Below are positions 26,725 to 35,975 of a stretch of DNA of 64,000 nucleotides, one piece after another. The translations under genes and the position numbers were made by a program. Position 1 is the stretch's first letter. The number at the start of each line of letters is the position of its first letter. This stretch comes from Candidatus Desulfovibrio kirbyi (GTDB taxonomy: Bacteria; Desulfobacterota; Desulfovibrionia; Desulfovibrionales; Desulfovibrionaceae), in the NCBI GenBank assembly GCA_013374015.1, contig BLLL01000006.1, positions 24,464-88,463 of the forward strand, in the 5' to 3' direction. The notes under the pieces were generated by a model. The model was given only the letters and a program-made list of their open reading frames with translations. It did no database searches and had not been told where the DNA came from.

Positions 26725-29091
26725 ATGGGTAAAACGAAGGACAAGGAAACCGTTGAGCACGAGATGCCAACTGTATTGCCGGTTTTGCCGGTGCGCGATG
26801 TGGTCATATTCAACTATATGATTTTGCCGCTCTTTATTGGTCGGGACAAGTCTGTGCAGGCTGTGGAATCCACCCTGAAGTCCAGCCGGCATCTGTTTGT
26901 TTGCGCACAGCGTGAGGAAGGCATTGAAGACCCAACGCCTGAGGACATGTATTCAACAGGCACTATTGTGCAGGTCATGCGTATGCTCAAGATGCCGGAT
27001 TCACGGGTTAAAATTCTTGTACAGGGCGTGAGTCGCGCGCGTATAAAAGAATATTCCCAGACAGAACCATATCTTGAGGCGCATATTGAGGTAGTGCCTG
27101 AAGTCACGCCCGCAACGGACGCCGCTGTCGAGGCTCTGTTGCGCGCTGCCCGCGAACAGAGCGAAAAAGTTTTTTCTCTGCGCGGCATGACCTCTCCGGA
27201 TATGTTGGCCGTGTTGCAGGGAGTTGATGAGCCGGGGCGTCTGGCGGATTTGATCGCCGCAAATATGCGGCTGAAACTTGCCGATGCCCAGCAAATCCTG
27301 GAAGCGGACGATGCGCTGGAAAGGCTTTCTTTGGTTAATTCTCAGCTTCAGCATGAAGTGGAGGTGGCGACAGTACAGGCGCGCATTCAGAGTTCCGCCC
27401 GCGAGGGCATGGATAAAGCCCAGAAAGATTATTTTTTGCGCGAGCAGATGAAGGCCATTCGTCATGAATTGGGCGACAAGGATGAAGACGCTGAAGAAGA
27501 TCTGGATTTATTGAAAAAGGCGTTGGACAAAGTGGGTCTTCCAAAGGATGTGCGCAAGGAGGCGAACAAGCAGTTACGGCGCTTGTCCAGTATGCACGCG
27601 GATTCCTCGGAAGCCAATGTTGTGCGAACGTATCTGGACTGGCTTGTGGAATTGCCGTGGAAAAAACTTTCGCGTGATCGTCTTGACATTGCCTATGCAA
27701 AACAGGTGTTGGATGAGGACCACTGCGGGCTGGACAAAGTTAAAGGCCGTATTCTGGAGTTTTTGAGCGTGCGCAAGCTTAATCCCGGATCCAAGGGACC
27801 TATTCTTTGTTTTACCGGGCCTCCCGGTGTGGGCAAGACTTCCCTTGGCCGTTCAATCGCACGGGCGCTGGGGCGTAAATTTCAGCGTCTGTCTCTGGGA
27901 GGGATGCACGATGAGGCCGAAATCCGCGGGCACAGACGTACCTATATCGGTTCCATGCCGGGCCGTATCATACAGGCGCTCAAACAGGCCGGAACGCGCA
28001 ATCCTGTCATTGTGCTGGATGAAGTGGACAAGCTCGGCACGGATTTTCGTGGAGATCCCTCCTCAGCCCTACTTGAGGTGCTGGACCCGGAACAAAATCA
28101 TACTTTCAGCGATCATTATCTGAATGTCCCCTTTGACTTGTCCAGAGTTATGTTTCTTTGTACGGCCAATCATCTGGATACCATCCCCGCGCCCCTGCGT
28201 GACCGCATGGAGGTTATTCCCCTTACCGGATACACAATGCAGGAAAAAGTGGAGATAGCCCATAAGCACTTGTTGCCGAAGAAAATTTTGGAAAACGGCC
28301 TCAAGGCGCGTGACGTTGTGGTGAGCGATGCCGCTGTGGAGCGGATGATCAGAGAATACACGCGTGAAGCCGGTTTGCGTAACATTGAACGTGAACTCGC
28401 CGCCGTGTGCCGTAAACTTGCCCGCCGCAGGGCCGAAGGAAAAAAAGGGGTGTTTTCCATAGATGTCAATGAGATCGCAAAGCTGTTGGGCGTACCGCGT
28501 TTTATGGAAGATGAAAAAGAAAAGCGTCTGATGCCCGGCATGGCGCTTGGTCTGGCATGGACTCCTGCCGGCGGCGATGTGCTTACCGTGGAAACGAGCG
28601 TTATGAAAGGCAAGGGCGGATTGACGCTGACAGGGCAGCTGGGCGATGTGATGAAGGAAAGCGCCCAAGCTGCCTTGAGCTATATCCGCAGCCATGCGGA
28701 GAGCTTGGGAATTGATCCGGCATTTGCCGTGAAGCGTGACATACATGTGCATGTGCCCGCCGGCGCGACCCCAAAGGACGGCCCTTCGGCGGGCGTTACG
28801 CTGACAACGGCGATCATCTCCGCTCTGAACGGGCGCAGGGTTCGCGCAGACATTTGCATGACGGGTGAAATTACTTTACAGGGACGCGTGTTGCCCGTGG
28901 GCGGCATCAAGGAAAAAATTTTGGCTGGCGTGGCACGTGGTTTGAAACATGTGATTCTGCCGCAGCAAAATATAAAAGACTTGGAAGACGTACCCAAGGA
29001 TTTGCTCAAGCGTATCAAAGTGCATTCCGTGCACCATTTTGATGACCTGCTCCCCCTGATTTTTGAAGACAGGGGCAAACAGGCGCACTGA
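26725..29091 (+). CDS. lon: ATP-dependent protease Lon
   Basis: Lon degrades misfolded and regulatory proteins in the cytoplasm. The 788-residue protein has the LON substrate domain (VLPVLPVRDVVIFNYM), a coiled region, an AAA+ module with GPPGVGKT near residue 366 and LDEVDKLG near 430, and the protease domain with the serine in KDGPSAGV near 686 and the lysine in GGIKEKILAG near 730. The start ATG touches the radC stop. No heat-shock promoter is evident, as the gene sits inside a longer run of genes. Confidence 0.97.
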   Translation: MGKTKDKETVEHEMPTVLPVLPVRDVVIFNYMILPLFIGRDKSVQAVESTLKSSRHLFVCAQREEGIEDPTPEDMYSTGTIVQVMRMLKMPDSRVKILVQGVSRARIKEYSQTEPYLEAHIEVVPEVTPATDAAVEALLRAAREQSEKVFSLRGMTSPDMLAVLQGVDEPGRLADLIAANMRLKLADAQQILEADDALERLSLVNSQLQHEVEVATVQARIQSSAREGMDKAQKDYFLREQMKAIRHELGDKDEDAEEDLDLLKKALDKVGLPKDVRKEANKQLRRLSSMHADSSEANVVRTYLDWLVELPWKKLSRDRLDIAYAKQVLDEDHCGLDKVKGRILEFLSVRKLNPGSKGPILCFTGPPGVGKTSLGRSIARALGRKFQRLSLGGMHDEAEIRGHRRTYIGSMPGRIIQALKQAGTRNPVIVLDEVDKLGTDFRGDPSSALLEVLDPEQNHTFSDHYLNVPFDLSRVMFLCTANHLDTIPAPLRDRMEVIPLTGYTMQEKVEIAHKHLLPKKILENGLKARDVVVSDAAVERMIREYTREAGLRNIERELAAVCRKLARRRAEGKKGVFSIDVNEIAKLLGVPRFMEDEKEKRLMPGMALGLAWTPAGGDVLTVETSVMKGKGGLTLTGQLGDVMKESAQAALSYIRSHAESLGIDPAFAVKRDIHVHVPAGATPKDGPSAGVTLTTAIISALNGRRVRADICMTGEITLQGRVLPVGGIKEKILAGVARGLKHVILPQQNIKDLEDVPKDLLKRIKVHSVHHFDDLLPLIFEDRGKQAH

Positions 29092-29104
29092 TCACGTGGA
29101 GCGC

Positions 29105-30169
29105 ATGGCAAAAACACGCGCTCTGCGCCTGGGTGGGCTGACTGTCGGTGGCGGCGCGCCTGTTGTGGTGCAGAGCATGACAAATACCGACACGCGAAAT
29201 GTGCCCGCAACGCTTGCCCAGATCAGGCAGCTTGAGGCGCTGGGCTGTGAAGCCGTGCGTCTGGCTGTGCCTGACAGTGACGCTGCCGGATCATTGGCGG
29301 CAATCCGCGCCGAGACGGCGCTGCCCTTGATCGCGGACATACATTTTAACTACCGTCTTGCCCTTGCCGCGCTGGAAGCCGGGGTGGACGGATTGCGAAT
29401 CAATCCGGGAAATATCGCTTCAAAAGCGCATGTCAACAAAATTGTGGACGCGGCAAAGGCGCACGGGGCGGTTATCCGAGTGGGCGTCAATTCCGGTTCT
29501 CTTGAAAAATCACTCTTGCGCCAATACGGTGGCGTTTGCCCTGAAGCACTTGTGCGCAGCGCCCTGCAACATGTTCGCTTATTGGAAAAACGCGGTTTTT
29601 ATGATATCAAAGTTTCGCTCAAGTCCTCCTCTGTTCAGGATACCCTAGCTTCCTACCGATTGCTGGCGGATGCCTGCGAGTATCCCTTGCATATCGGCAT
29701 AACAGAGGCCGGCGGACTTGTGCGCGGCGCTGTCAAGTCCGCAGTGGGCATAGGCATATTGCTGCACGAAGGTATTGGCGACACACTGCGGGTTTCGCTG
29801 ACCGCTGATCCTGCTGAAGAGATAAAAGTCGCCTGGGAAATTTTACGCGCGCTCGGGCTACGTTGCCGAGGGCCTGAAATTATTTCTTGCCCCACATGCG
29901 GACGGACGGAAATTGATCTTTTTGCGTTGCTGCGCGCTGTTGAGGAAACGCTTGCCCACTCCACAGCACAAATCAAGGTGGCGGTGATGGGCTGTGTGGT
30001 CAACGGGCCTGGCGAAGCGCGTGAAGCGGATATTGGAGTGGCCGGCGGACGGGACATGGGCAGTATCTTTTGCAAGGGGCGGGTAGTGCGCACCGTCAAA
30101 GGACAAGATGCTCTGCTTGCGGCCTTTGTGCGGGAGCTGCAAGCCTTGCTCAGCGACCATGCGCCCTGA
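29105..30169 (+). CDS. ispG: 4-hydroxy-3-methylbut-2-enyl-diphosphate synthase
   Basis: IspG performs the [4Fe-4S]-dependent seventh step of the MEP isoprenoid pathway. In 354 residues the TIM barrel opens with VVVQSMTNTDTRN and VRLAVPD, and the Fe-S domain has SCPTCGRTEID near residue 260 and GCVVNGPGEAREADIG near 296, which give the three cysteine ligands and the glutamate. ATG 29105 fits the family; the open frame starts earlier inside the lon end. It is the last gene of the leuS-ispG run. Confidence 0.96.
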   Translation: MAKTRALRLGGLTVGGGAPVVVQSMTNTDTRNVPATLAQIRQLEALGCEAVRLAVPDSDAAGSLAAIRAETALPLIADIHFNYRLALAALEAGVDGLRINPGNIASKAHVNKIVDAAKAHGAVIRVGVNSGSLEKSLLRQYGGVCPEALVRSALQHVRLLEKRGFYDIKVSLKSSSVQDTLASYRLLADACEYPLHIGITEAGGLVRGAVKSAVGIGILLHEGIGDTLRVSLTADPAEEIKVAWEILRALGLRCRGPEIISCPTCGRTEIDLFALLRAVEETLAHSTAQIKVAVMGCVVNGPGEAREADIGVAGGRDMGSIFCKGRVVRTVKGQDALLAAFVRELQALLSDHAP

Positions 30170-30225
30170 CGCAAACACCACTTTGGTTCACCATAAAAAA
30201 TTTGCCAAGCCGAAAATATTCTTCT

Positions 30226-30264
30226 GCCTGATTCGTCTACATAGACAGATGGACGCCATCAGGC
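30226..30264 (+). promoter_or_regulatory. inverted repeat before the ECF module
   Basis: GCCTGAT at 30226-30232 pairs with ATCAGGC at 30258-30264, and an inner GTCTA/TAGAC pair adds a second small hairpin. There is no T-run, so this is more likely an operator or leader structure than a terminator. It lies between ispG and the His-rich membrane protein. Confidence 0.3.
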
Positions 30265-30306
30265 GCCCAAATCGATTTTGAATCACAAAACAGACAGGAA
30301 ATATGT

Positions 30307-30708
30307 ATGCATCGTCATCACAGAAAAATTATCGCCTTGATTCTTCTTTGCATCCCCGTCCTTGCTCTTGCGGTCATGCTGCTCTGGAATACGGCGCTCG
30401 CAGGCGCATTGGGCGTTCCCGCCATAAGTTTTTGGCAGGCATTGGGCATATTGCTGCTGGCCAGGATACTCTTTGGCGGTTTCAAAGGACTCCTAGCATT
30501 GGGCTTGCATGGAAGCGAAAAACACTTTGCGCTACGCAACCGCTGGCACAGCATGATGAACCCGGAGGAAAAAGAAAACTTCCTGCAACGGGGTTTCAGC
30601 TTTCACCATCATAGGCATCATGCAGATACGCACGGTCAGGGTGGAGACAAATCCGGCCCGTGTGAAAAATGCGCATGCCCCAGACACTATTGCGAACGTA
30701 TTCATTAA
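30307..30708 (+). CDS. membrane protein with His/Cys-rich tail, linked to ECF sigma
   Basis: The 133-residue protein has two hydrophobic helices (IIALILLCIPVLALAVMLL and ALGILLLARILFGGF), followed by a soluble tail that is extremely rich in histidine (FSFHHHRHHADTHG) and has four cysteines (CEKCACPRHYC). The N-terminus is also His-rich. Such a tail would bind Zn, Cu, Ni or Co. It is encoded 25 bases upstream of an ECF sigma factor, so it may be its metal-sensing anti-sigma factor. I do not recognise a named family. An AGGAAAT site lies just before the ATG at 30307. Confidence 0.7.
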   Translation: MHRHHRKIIALILLCIPVLALAVMLLWNTALAGALGVPAISFWQALGILLLARILFGGFKGLLALGLHGSEKHFALRNRWHSMMNPEEKENFLQRGFSFHHHRHHADTHGQGGDKSGPCEKCACPRHYCERIH

Positions 30709-30733
30709 GACGCTACACACATCAGGATTGACG

Positions 30734-31303
30734 ATGGCCGCATCATCACGTCTTATACAGGCCGTTCAGTCCTGCCGGGCGCGCCTGCTCGGCTTCATCA
30801 GCAACCGGGTCAAAGTCAGGGATGACGCAGAAGACATCATGCAGGACATTGTATTACGATTGTTCCAGACAGACGTGGCATCCGATCCGGTGGACGATGC
30901 CGTTGCCTGGCTTTTCCGGGCGGCGCGTAACGCAATCACTGACGGATGGCGGAAAAAACGCGAGGAGCAGTTGCCTGCCGCTGATGCCGATGCTCTGGAT
31001 TTCACCCTGGCTTCCACTCCTGAACTTGTGGAAATCACGGAAGTGCTGTGTGCCAGGACAGGCACTGCGGAAGATACATACTTGGCAGGAATCTTCTGGC
31101 AGGAATTGCGGATTGCTTTAGACGCATTGCCGGATACTCAACGGGAAATTTTTGTGAAGACGGAACTGGAAAATTGTTCATACAAACAACTAGCTGAAGA
31201 AATGGACATACCCATTGCTACATTGCTTTCCAAAAAGCACAAGGCGGTATTGCGTCTGCGAGAACGATTACGGAAAGTTTATGATGCAATTATCAATTCT
31301 TAA
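30734..31303 (+). CDS. ECF-type sigma factor
   Basis: The 189-residue protein has sigma region 2 (DAEDIMQDIVLRLFQ and AWLFRAARNAITDGWRKKR) and region 4 (ALDALPDTQREIFVKTELENC followed by the helix-turn-helix YKQLAEEMDIPIATLLSKKHKAVLRLRERL). There is no region 3, as expected for an ECF factor. ATG 30734 has AGG seven bases upstream. Together with the preceding membrane protein it looks like a sigma/anti-sigma pair. The target regulon cannot be read; ECF-like -35/-10 boxes upstream are not obvious. Confidence 0.88.
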   Translation: MAASSRLIQAVQSCRARLLGFISNRVKVRDDAEDIMQDIVLRLFQTDVASDPVDDAVAWLFRAARNAITDGWRKKREEQLPAADADALDFTLASTPELVEITEVLCARTGTAEDTYLAGIFWQELRIALDALPDTQREIFVKTELENCSYKQLAEEMDIPIATLLSKKHKAVLRLRERLRKVYDAIINS

Positions 31304-31578
31304 AAACTGGACTATATTTGGAAGGGTAACAGAATTGATATTCAATTCATCTCCGTTCACAGTCATAGCTTTTATCTAGCTTGTTGTCCGGCGTTCCATG
31401 CGCGATGGCATCCGTACGTGGACATGTTGCTGATTGCGATTCCGGTGTAAAGGGGGATACGCGCAAAATTTTTTGCCCTTTTCGGGCATGCATTTCCGGT
31501 TCCCTTTCAGGCGACAGAGAATTGCATTGACGGCGTTTGCGTCTTGCGCCGACTGCCTGCAGATGCTATTTATACCGA

Positions 31579-32253
31579 ATGCCAAACATTGATTTTACCC
31601 AGGCCATCCATACGCTGTCCATAGAGCTTGTACCCGCGCTTCTGGGCATCATACTGCACGAGGTGGCGCACGGCTATGTGGCCTGGCGTTGCGGCGACCC
31701 TACGGCCGCAGCCCTTGGACGCCTGACCCTCAACCCCTTGCCGCATATTGACCCCGCTGGCCTGCTGGTTTTCGGGCTTACCAGTTTGTCCGGCGCCTTT
31801 GTTTTTGGCTGGGCAAAGCCGGTACCTGTAAACACCGGCTATTTTCGCAATCCCATGAAAAGCATGATGCTTGTAGCACTGGCAGGCCCTGTGACAAATT
31901 TTTTGCTGGCGCTGTTCTTTGGCGCAAGCCTGTTTTGCGCGCTGAAATTTTTTCCCTACGCGCAATGGAACAACAACACGGCGTATGAATTTGCCTTGTC
32001 CGTATTGCAGGCCGGCGTGGTGATAAATTTTGGTCTGGGCTGGCTCAACCTTGTGCCCATACCGCCGCTGGACGGCAGCAAGATACTTTCGTATTTTCTG
32101 CCCGGTGGTGTGGGACTGCAGTATATGCGTTTGGAACGTTACGGTTTTGTTATTCTTTTGTTGTTGCTGTTTTCCGGGTTGCTGGGCAAGACGCTTGGCC
32201 CACTGGTGTTCGGCAGTATGCGCGGGCTGTATTCACTGCTCGGCTTGCAGTGA
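31579..32253 (+). CDS. M50-family site-2-type membrane protease
   Basis: The 224-residue protein is a polytopic membrane zinc protease with the HEVAHG motif near residue 21 and the second metal site NLVPIPPLDG near 165. It is of the short FtsM50/YwhC-like class, without PDZ domain. Substrate is unknown; in this class a link to sigma/anti-sigma cleavage has been shown only for some members, and its nearness to the ECF pair may be by chance. The gene is followed 27 bases later by trpS. The frame extends upstream of ATG 31579, but the protein start fits the family. Confidence 0.87.
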   Translation: MPNIDFTQAIHTLSIELVPALLGIILHEVAHGYVAWRCGDPTAAALGRLTLNPLPHIDPAGLLVFGLTSLSGAFVFGWAKPVPVNTGYFRNPMKSMMLVALAGPVTNFLLALFFGASLFCALKFFPYAQWNNNTAYEFALSVLQAGVVINFGLGWLNLVPIPPLDGSKILSYFLPGGVGLQYMRLERYGFVILLLLLFSGLLGKTLGPLVFGSMRGLYSLLGLQ

Positions 32254-32280
32254 ATGGGGCGTATCCGTAAGGACAATTCC

Positions 32281-33267
32281 ATGCAAAACGACAAACTCAC
32301 GGTTTCCGGCATGCGCCCCACAGGACCGCTGCATTTGGGGCATTATTTCGGCGTGCTGAAAAACTGGATTGCTCTGCAACAGGAAACAGAAGCGTATTTT
32401 TTTGTTGCGGACTGGCACGCCCTGACCAGCGACTTTGCGGACACCACGCTTATCCGCCACAATATCCGTGAGATGGTTACAGACTGGGTGGCTGCGGGTC
32501 TTGATCCGGAGCGCTGTGTTGTCTTTCGTCAGTCTCTGGTTCGAGAAACTGCGGAGCTTTCACTGCTGTTCTCCATGATAACGCCGGTTGCGTGGCTTGA
32601 AAGAAATCCCACATACAAGGAACAGCAACAGCAAATCAGCGGCAAAGACCTGGGCAATGCAGGGTTTCTCTGCTATCCGGTATTGATGGCGGCGGATATT
32701 CTGATGTATCGTCCCTACGGCGTGCCGGTTGGGGAAGATCAGCTTCCGCATCTGGAATTAACCCGTGAGATCGCGCGCCGCTTCAACAGCTTCTACGGTG
32801 CAACATTTCCGGAACCGCAGGCACTGCTCACACCGGCGGCAAAATGCCCTGGCCTGGACGGACGCAAAATGTCAAAAAGCTACTATAATGGCATCTTTCT
32901 TTCAGATTCTTTTGAAGACATTGGGAAAAAAGTGCGCGGCATGTTTACGGACAAGGCGCGGCTACGCAAATCTGACCCGGGCAATCCAGGGGTGTGTAAT
33001 CTCTTTCCCTATCATTTGCTGCTTTCAACGGATGAAGAACAGGCAGAGGTACGCGCCGGCTGTGTTTCCGCAAATCTTGGTTGTGTGGACTGCAAAAAAC
33101 TGTTTTTGAAAAATTTGAAAGTTTTTTTGACGCCCCTACACGAACGACGCATACTGTTCACCGAGAAGCCGGGAATGGCCGAAGAGATTCTCGCGATCGG
33201 CAACGAGCAGGCGCGTGCGGCCGCTCGCGCCACAATGGCGGACGTGCGGGAAAAAATGGGACTTTGA
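32281..33267 (+). CDS. trpS: tryptophanyl-tRNA synthetase
   Basis: TrpRS charges tRNA-Trp. The 328-residue class I enzyme shows MRPTGPLHLGHYFG near residue 10-23 and GRKMSKSYYN near 196, with GEDQLPHLELTREIA between them. The start at 32281 has AAGGAC eight bases upstream. It is of normal length. The order is M50 protease - trpS - ruvX - mltG, all with small gaps. Confidence 0.96.
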   Translation: MQNDKLTVSGMRPTGPLHLGHYFGVLKNWIALQQETEAYFFVADWHALTSDFADTTLIRHNIREMVTDWVAAGLDPERCVVFRQSLVRETAELSLLFSMITPVAWLERNPTYKEQQQQISGKDLGNAGFLCYPVLMAADILMYRPYGVPVGEDQLPHLELTREIARRFNSFYGATFPEPQALLTPAAKCPGLDGRKMSKSYYNGIFLSDSFEDIGKKVRGMFTDKARLRKSDPGNPGVCNLFPYHLLLSTDEEQAEVRAGCVSANLGCVDCKKLFLKNLKVFLTPLHERRILFTEKPGMAEEILAIGNEQARAAARATMADVREKMGL

Positions 33268-33271
33268 GACT

Positions 33272-33721
33272 GTGAAATTTGTCGCTGTTGACTATGGACT
33301 GGCGCGCGTGGGCTTGGCCGTGTCCGATCCGGGTGAACGGCTAGCCTTTCCGTTGACCACGCTGCATTTTAAAAATTTTGCCGACCGCAAGGCGCTTCTG
33401 AATGCCCTTGCCGATATCATTATAGCCGGAAAGGCGGAGGGAGTGGTCATTGGCTTGCCGTTGCTTGTAACCGACAATGGAAACAATGCAATAACCTTGA
33501 CCACGCGGCAGGTGTACAATATTGCCATACGCCTCAAGCGGCGTCTTGGGCTGCCTCTTTTTTTTATGTCAGAATTTTTGAGCACGCACGAAGCGCTGGC
33601 TGATCTGCGTCAGGCAAGGCTTGTGCCGCACAGGCGTAAGGCAGTGCTTGATCAGCAGGCCGCCGTGCGCATTCTGCTGTCTTTTTTGGCCTTGGCGCCG
33701 GATGAGCGTATGTCGGCATGA
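33272..33721 (+). CDS. ruvX: RuvX/YqgF Holliday-junction resolvase-like protein
   Basis: The 149-residue protein belongs to the RNase H-fold family that is essential in many bacteria and has been linked to 16S rRNA 5'-end processing. Marks are VAVDYGLARVGLAVSDP at the start (first Asp) and VVIGLPLLVTDNGN with DQQAAVRILLSFL near the end. The GTG start at 33272 lies four bases after trpS. Its stop overlaps mltG by four bases. YqgF is next to mltG in many proteobacteria, which supports the call. Confidence 0.9.
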   Translation: MKFVAVDYGLARVGLAVSDPGERLAFPLTTLHFKNFADRKALLNALADIIIAGKAEGVVIGLPLLVTDNGNNAITLTTRQVYNIAIRLKRRLGLPLFFMSEFLSTHEALADLRQARLVPHRRKAVLDQQAAVRILLSFLALAPDERMSA

Positions 33722-34773
33722 AAACGGCGCAGACAGTGGCGGGTTTGGGGCTGATTGCCCTTGTGGCGCTAGCCCTGTGGATCTGGCGCGAAGCGCATGT
33801 TTTTTTGAACACGCCGCCGCAATCACCAGGCGTTGTTGTGTATTTTGACGTTGCTCCAGGTGCGAATGATATTGCCGCAGAGCTTGCCAAAAAGGGCATT
33901 GTGACCGATGCTGAAAAATTTTCCTGGCTTACGCGCCTTACACGGCAGGACAAGCGTTTGCAGGCAGGATATTTTGCCCTGAACACCGGCTGGCTACCGG
34001 AAAAAGTGCTGGATGAACTTGTGAACGGTCGCCCTGCGCTGTACCGTATTACTCTGCCGGAAGGTCTGACATGGTGGCAGACGGGGCGTCTGCTGGAGTC
34101 GGCAGGATTTGTGCGTTTTGAGGATTTCCGCGATATGATTGCGGATGTGGATTTTTTGCGCCGTTACGGCATCCCCTTTACCACGGCGGAAGGTTTTTTG
34201 ATGCCGGACACCTATCTGCTCAAAAAACCGGACGGACAAGATGTGCCCGATGGAACTGACGAACGCGTTGCGGCGTGGTCGGTGGCAGGGCGTCTTGTGG
34301 ACAATTTCTGGCGCAAGGCAGCCAGCGCTTGGCCGGACAAAATAAAACCCGACACGACGCATCTGAAGCAGTGGGTAATACTGGCCTCCATTGTGGAAAA
34401 AGAAACCGCGCTTGACGCGGAGCGGGCGCGTGTAGCCGGCGTGTATACCAACCGTCTTGAAAAACGCATGTTGCTGCAGGCCGACCCAACTGTTATCTAT
34501 GGTTTAGGAGCGGCGTTTGACGGCAATTTGCGGCGCAGGCATCTGGACGATGCGGCAAATCTCTACAATACCTATCAGCGGTTGGGATTGCCGCCGGGGC
34601 CGATCTGCTCCTTTGGGGTGGCTGCGCTGTCAGCGGCTGTACGCCCGGAAAGACACAATTTTCTGTATTTTGTCGCTGTGCAGGACGGCGGAGCGCACGA
34701 ATTTACCACAAACTTGACAGACCATAACCGCGCTGTGCAGCGCTATCTGCAAAACCGCCGTTCCGCGAGATAG
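33718..34773 (+). CDS. mltG: endolytic murein transglycosylase MltG
   Basis: MltG cuts nascent peptidoglycan glycan strands at the cytoplasmic membrane. In 351 residues there is one N-terminal membrane helix (GLIALVALALWIW), a LysM-like region and the YceG domain with the catalytic glutamate in ASIVEKET near residue 227, then QADPTVIYGLG and the ending FLYFVAVQDGGAHEF. It overlaps ruvX by four bases, and a strong hairpin covers its stop. Confidence 0.93.
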   Translation: MKTAQTVAGLGLIALVALALWIWREAHVFLNTPPQSPGVVVYFDVAPGANDIAAELAKKGIVTDAEKFSWLTRLTRQDKRLQAGYFALNTGWLPEKVLDELVNGRPALYRITLPEGLTWWQTGRLLESAGFVRFEDFRDMIADVDFLRRYGIPFTTAEGFLMPDTYLLKKPDGQDVPDGTDERVAAWSVAGRLVDNFWRKAASAWPDKIKPDTTHLKQWVILASIVEKETALDAERARVAGVYTNRLEKRMLLQADPTVIYGLGAAFDGNLRRRHLDDAANLYNTYQRLGLPPGPICSFGVAALSAAVRPERHNFLYFVAVQDGGAHEFTTNLTDHNRAVQRYLQNRRSAR

Positions 34774-34790
34774 CGGCGAAACGGCGGTTT
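34752..34790 (+). terminator. hairpin terminator at end of mltG
   Basis: AAACCGCCGTT pairs with AACGGCGGTTT, and CCGC with GCGG inside, around GAGATA. It covers the mltG stop codon and ends the trpS-ruvX-mltG run; the convergent cupin gene lies just beyond. Confidence 0.6.
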
Positions 34791-34809
34791 GCAGAGTTAC
34801 AGAAATTCC

Positions 34810-35235
34810 CTATTGCTGGGCGGCAACGATATCCAGAAAGACGAGCGGCTTTTTGCCGGTGTTTTTGAGCGCGTGCGACTCGCCTTTTTTGGCAATGGTG
34901 ATATCACCGACCTTGACGAGTGTTTCCTTACCTGTCGAATCGGTAAAAACGCCCTGACCTTTGACAATAATATAGGCGTCCTCATTATTTTCGTGCTTGT
35001 GCATGCCGATGGATGCGCCGGGCAACAGCGTCATCCAGCCAATTTCCTTGATGGCGTCGTCTTTTTTGACGTCATTGCGGGTAAAGGAAAATTTGCCGAA
35101 AAGTGTGCCCTGCCCGCCGGCCACATTTTCGCGGTCCCATGTTTTCAGTTCTTTTTTGGGATACTTCTGTTGAGCAAAACCCGGAGATGCGATAAAAAGG
35201 GAACACATGGCAAAGGCAACGAGTGCTTTGTACAT
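34810..35235 (-). CDS. periplasmic cupin-domain protein
   Basis: A signal peptide (MYKALVAFAMCSLFIASPGFA) precedes a single small cupin barrel: PGASIGMHKHENNEDAYIIV near residue 80 gives two histidines and a glutamate of the first cupin motif, and KKGESHALKNTG near 120 the final histidine. These are the usual metal ligands. The protein could be an enzyme or a sugar/metal-binding protein; the sequence does not tell which. It seems a single-gene unit. Confidence 0.8.
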   Translation of the reverse strand: MYKALVAFAMCSLFIASPGFAQQKYPKKELKTWDRENVAGGQGTLFGKFSFTRNDVKKDDAIKEIGWMTLLPGASIGMHKHENNEDAYIIVKGQGVFTDSTGKETLVKVGDITIAKKGESHALKNTGKKPLVFLDIVAAQQ

Positions 35236-35381
35236 AAATATACTCTCCTTGATTCAGCCGTTGTTGCGCTGCAACTTACGGATGAAGTCAGTCATTGGTT
35301 ACGCGACATGCAAGATAAAGATGTCGCTGTCGCTGCCCGAAGCGGACGTCCCGCAACGGCTAGCGCGTTTGAACCACGCTT

Positions 35382-35804
35382 TTACGCGAACTTGATATAG
35401 TCGTCCAGACTCTCCGCGGAACGGCTACGGCTAACCCAGAACGCCGACGCCCAGACCATGAGGGCCGTCGCTTCGGTATCGTCCAGACTTTTCAGCTTGG
35501 ATTCTAGGCTAGATTTGCTCGCGCCGTGGCGCAAATGCACACTGTTCACGTCACAGGCGTCTACGATACGCAGCAACAGATAGGACAACCGGGTATGGTC
35601 GGGTAGCAGCCTCATATCCTTGTGCGCTTCAACAATGGTCTTCAGTTCCGCCGCGCTGAAAATATGTTTGATGGCGGTAATGGCGCGAAAAAACGTGTCA
35701 ACCGCCCAAGGAAGAATAAATTCCGCGCCGGCGCTTTTTGTACGAAAATAGTCCTTAAGCCACCGTTCCTGATCGTTATTGATGCGTGCTGCTACCTGCG
35801 GCAT
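35382..35804 (-). CDS. possible ribbon-helix-helix-like protein, unknown function
   Basis: A 140-residue soluble protein without signal peptide. The first 20 residues (QVAARINNDQERWLKDYF) resemble a ribbon-helix-helix DNA-binding start; the rest is helical, with a region rich in hydrophobic and charged residues. No toxin or partner gene is adjacent. I do not recognise the family; such proteins occur in Desulfovibrio genomes and in phage-derived regions. The 146 bases to the cupin gene contain nothing clear. Confidence 0.55.
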   Translation of the reverse strand: MPQVAARINNDQERWLKDYFRTKSAGAEFILPWAVDTFFRAITAIKHIFSAAELKTIVEAHKDMRLLPDHTRLSYLLLRIVDACDVNSVHLRHGASKSSLESKLKSLDDTEATALMVWASAFWVSRSRSAESLDDYIKFA

Positions 35805-35975
35805 GTATGGCTCCCGTTGTTCGGCTTCAATACAAAACCAGACCCTTTCTAAAAATTCTATAAAAGCACTCTACACCATCTCGAAATATTTTTCAACACA
35901 CTGTCCGGATATGATTTTTAATGCCGGCCTGCGCCCACCATGATGATTAGGGCAGGCGCGGGAAACGACTGACCG

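Noticed and set aside
31470-31500. Hairpin TGCCC-TTTTC-GGGCA as a terminator after the ECF gene
   Set aside because: The T-run lies before the stem on the plus strand and A/T-mixed bases follow on the minus strand, so it does not fit an intrinsic terminator.
35236-35381. A forward frame in the gap between the cupin and the ribbon-helix-helix-like gene
   Set aside because: Protein-like in part, but it continues antisense through the cupin gene and has no start of its own or recognisable family.
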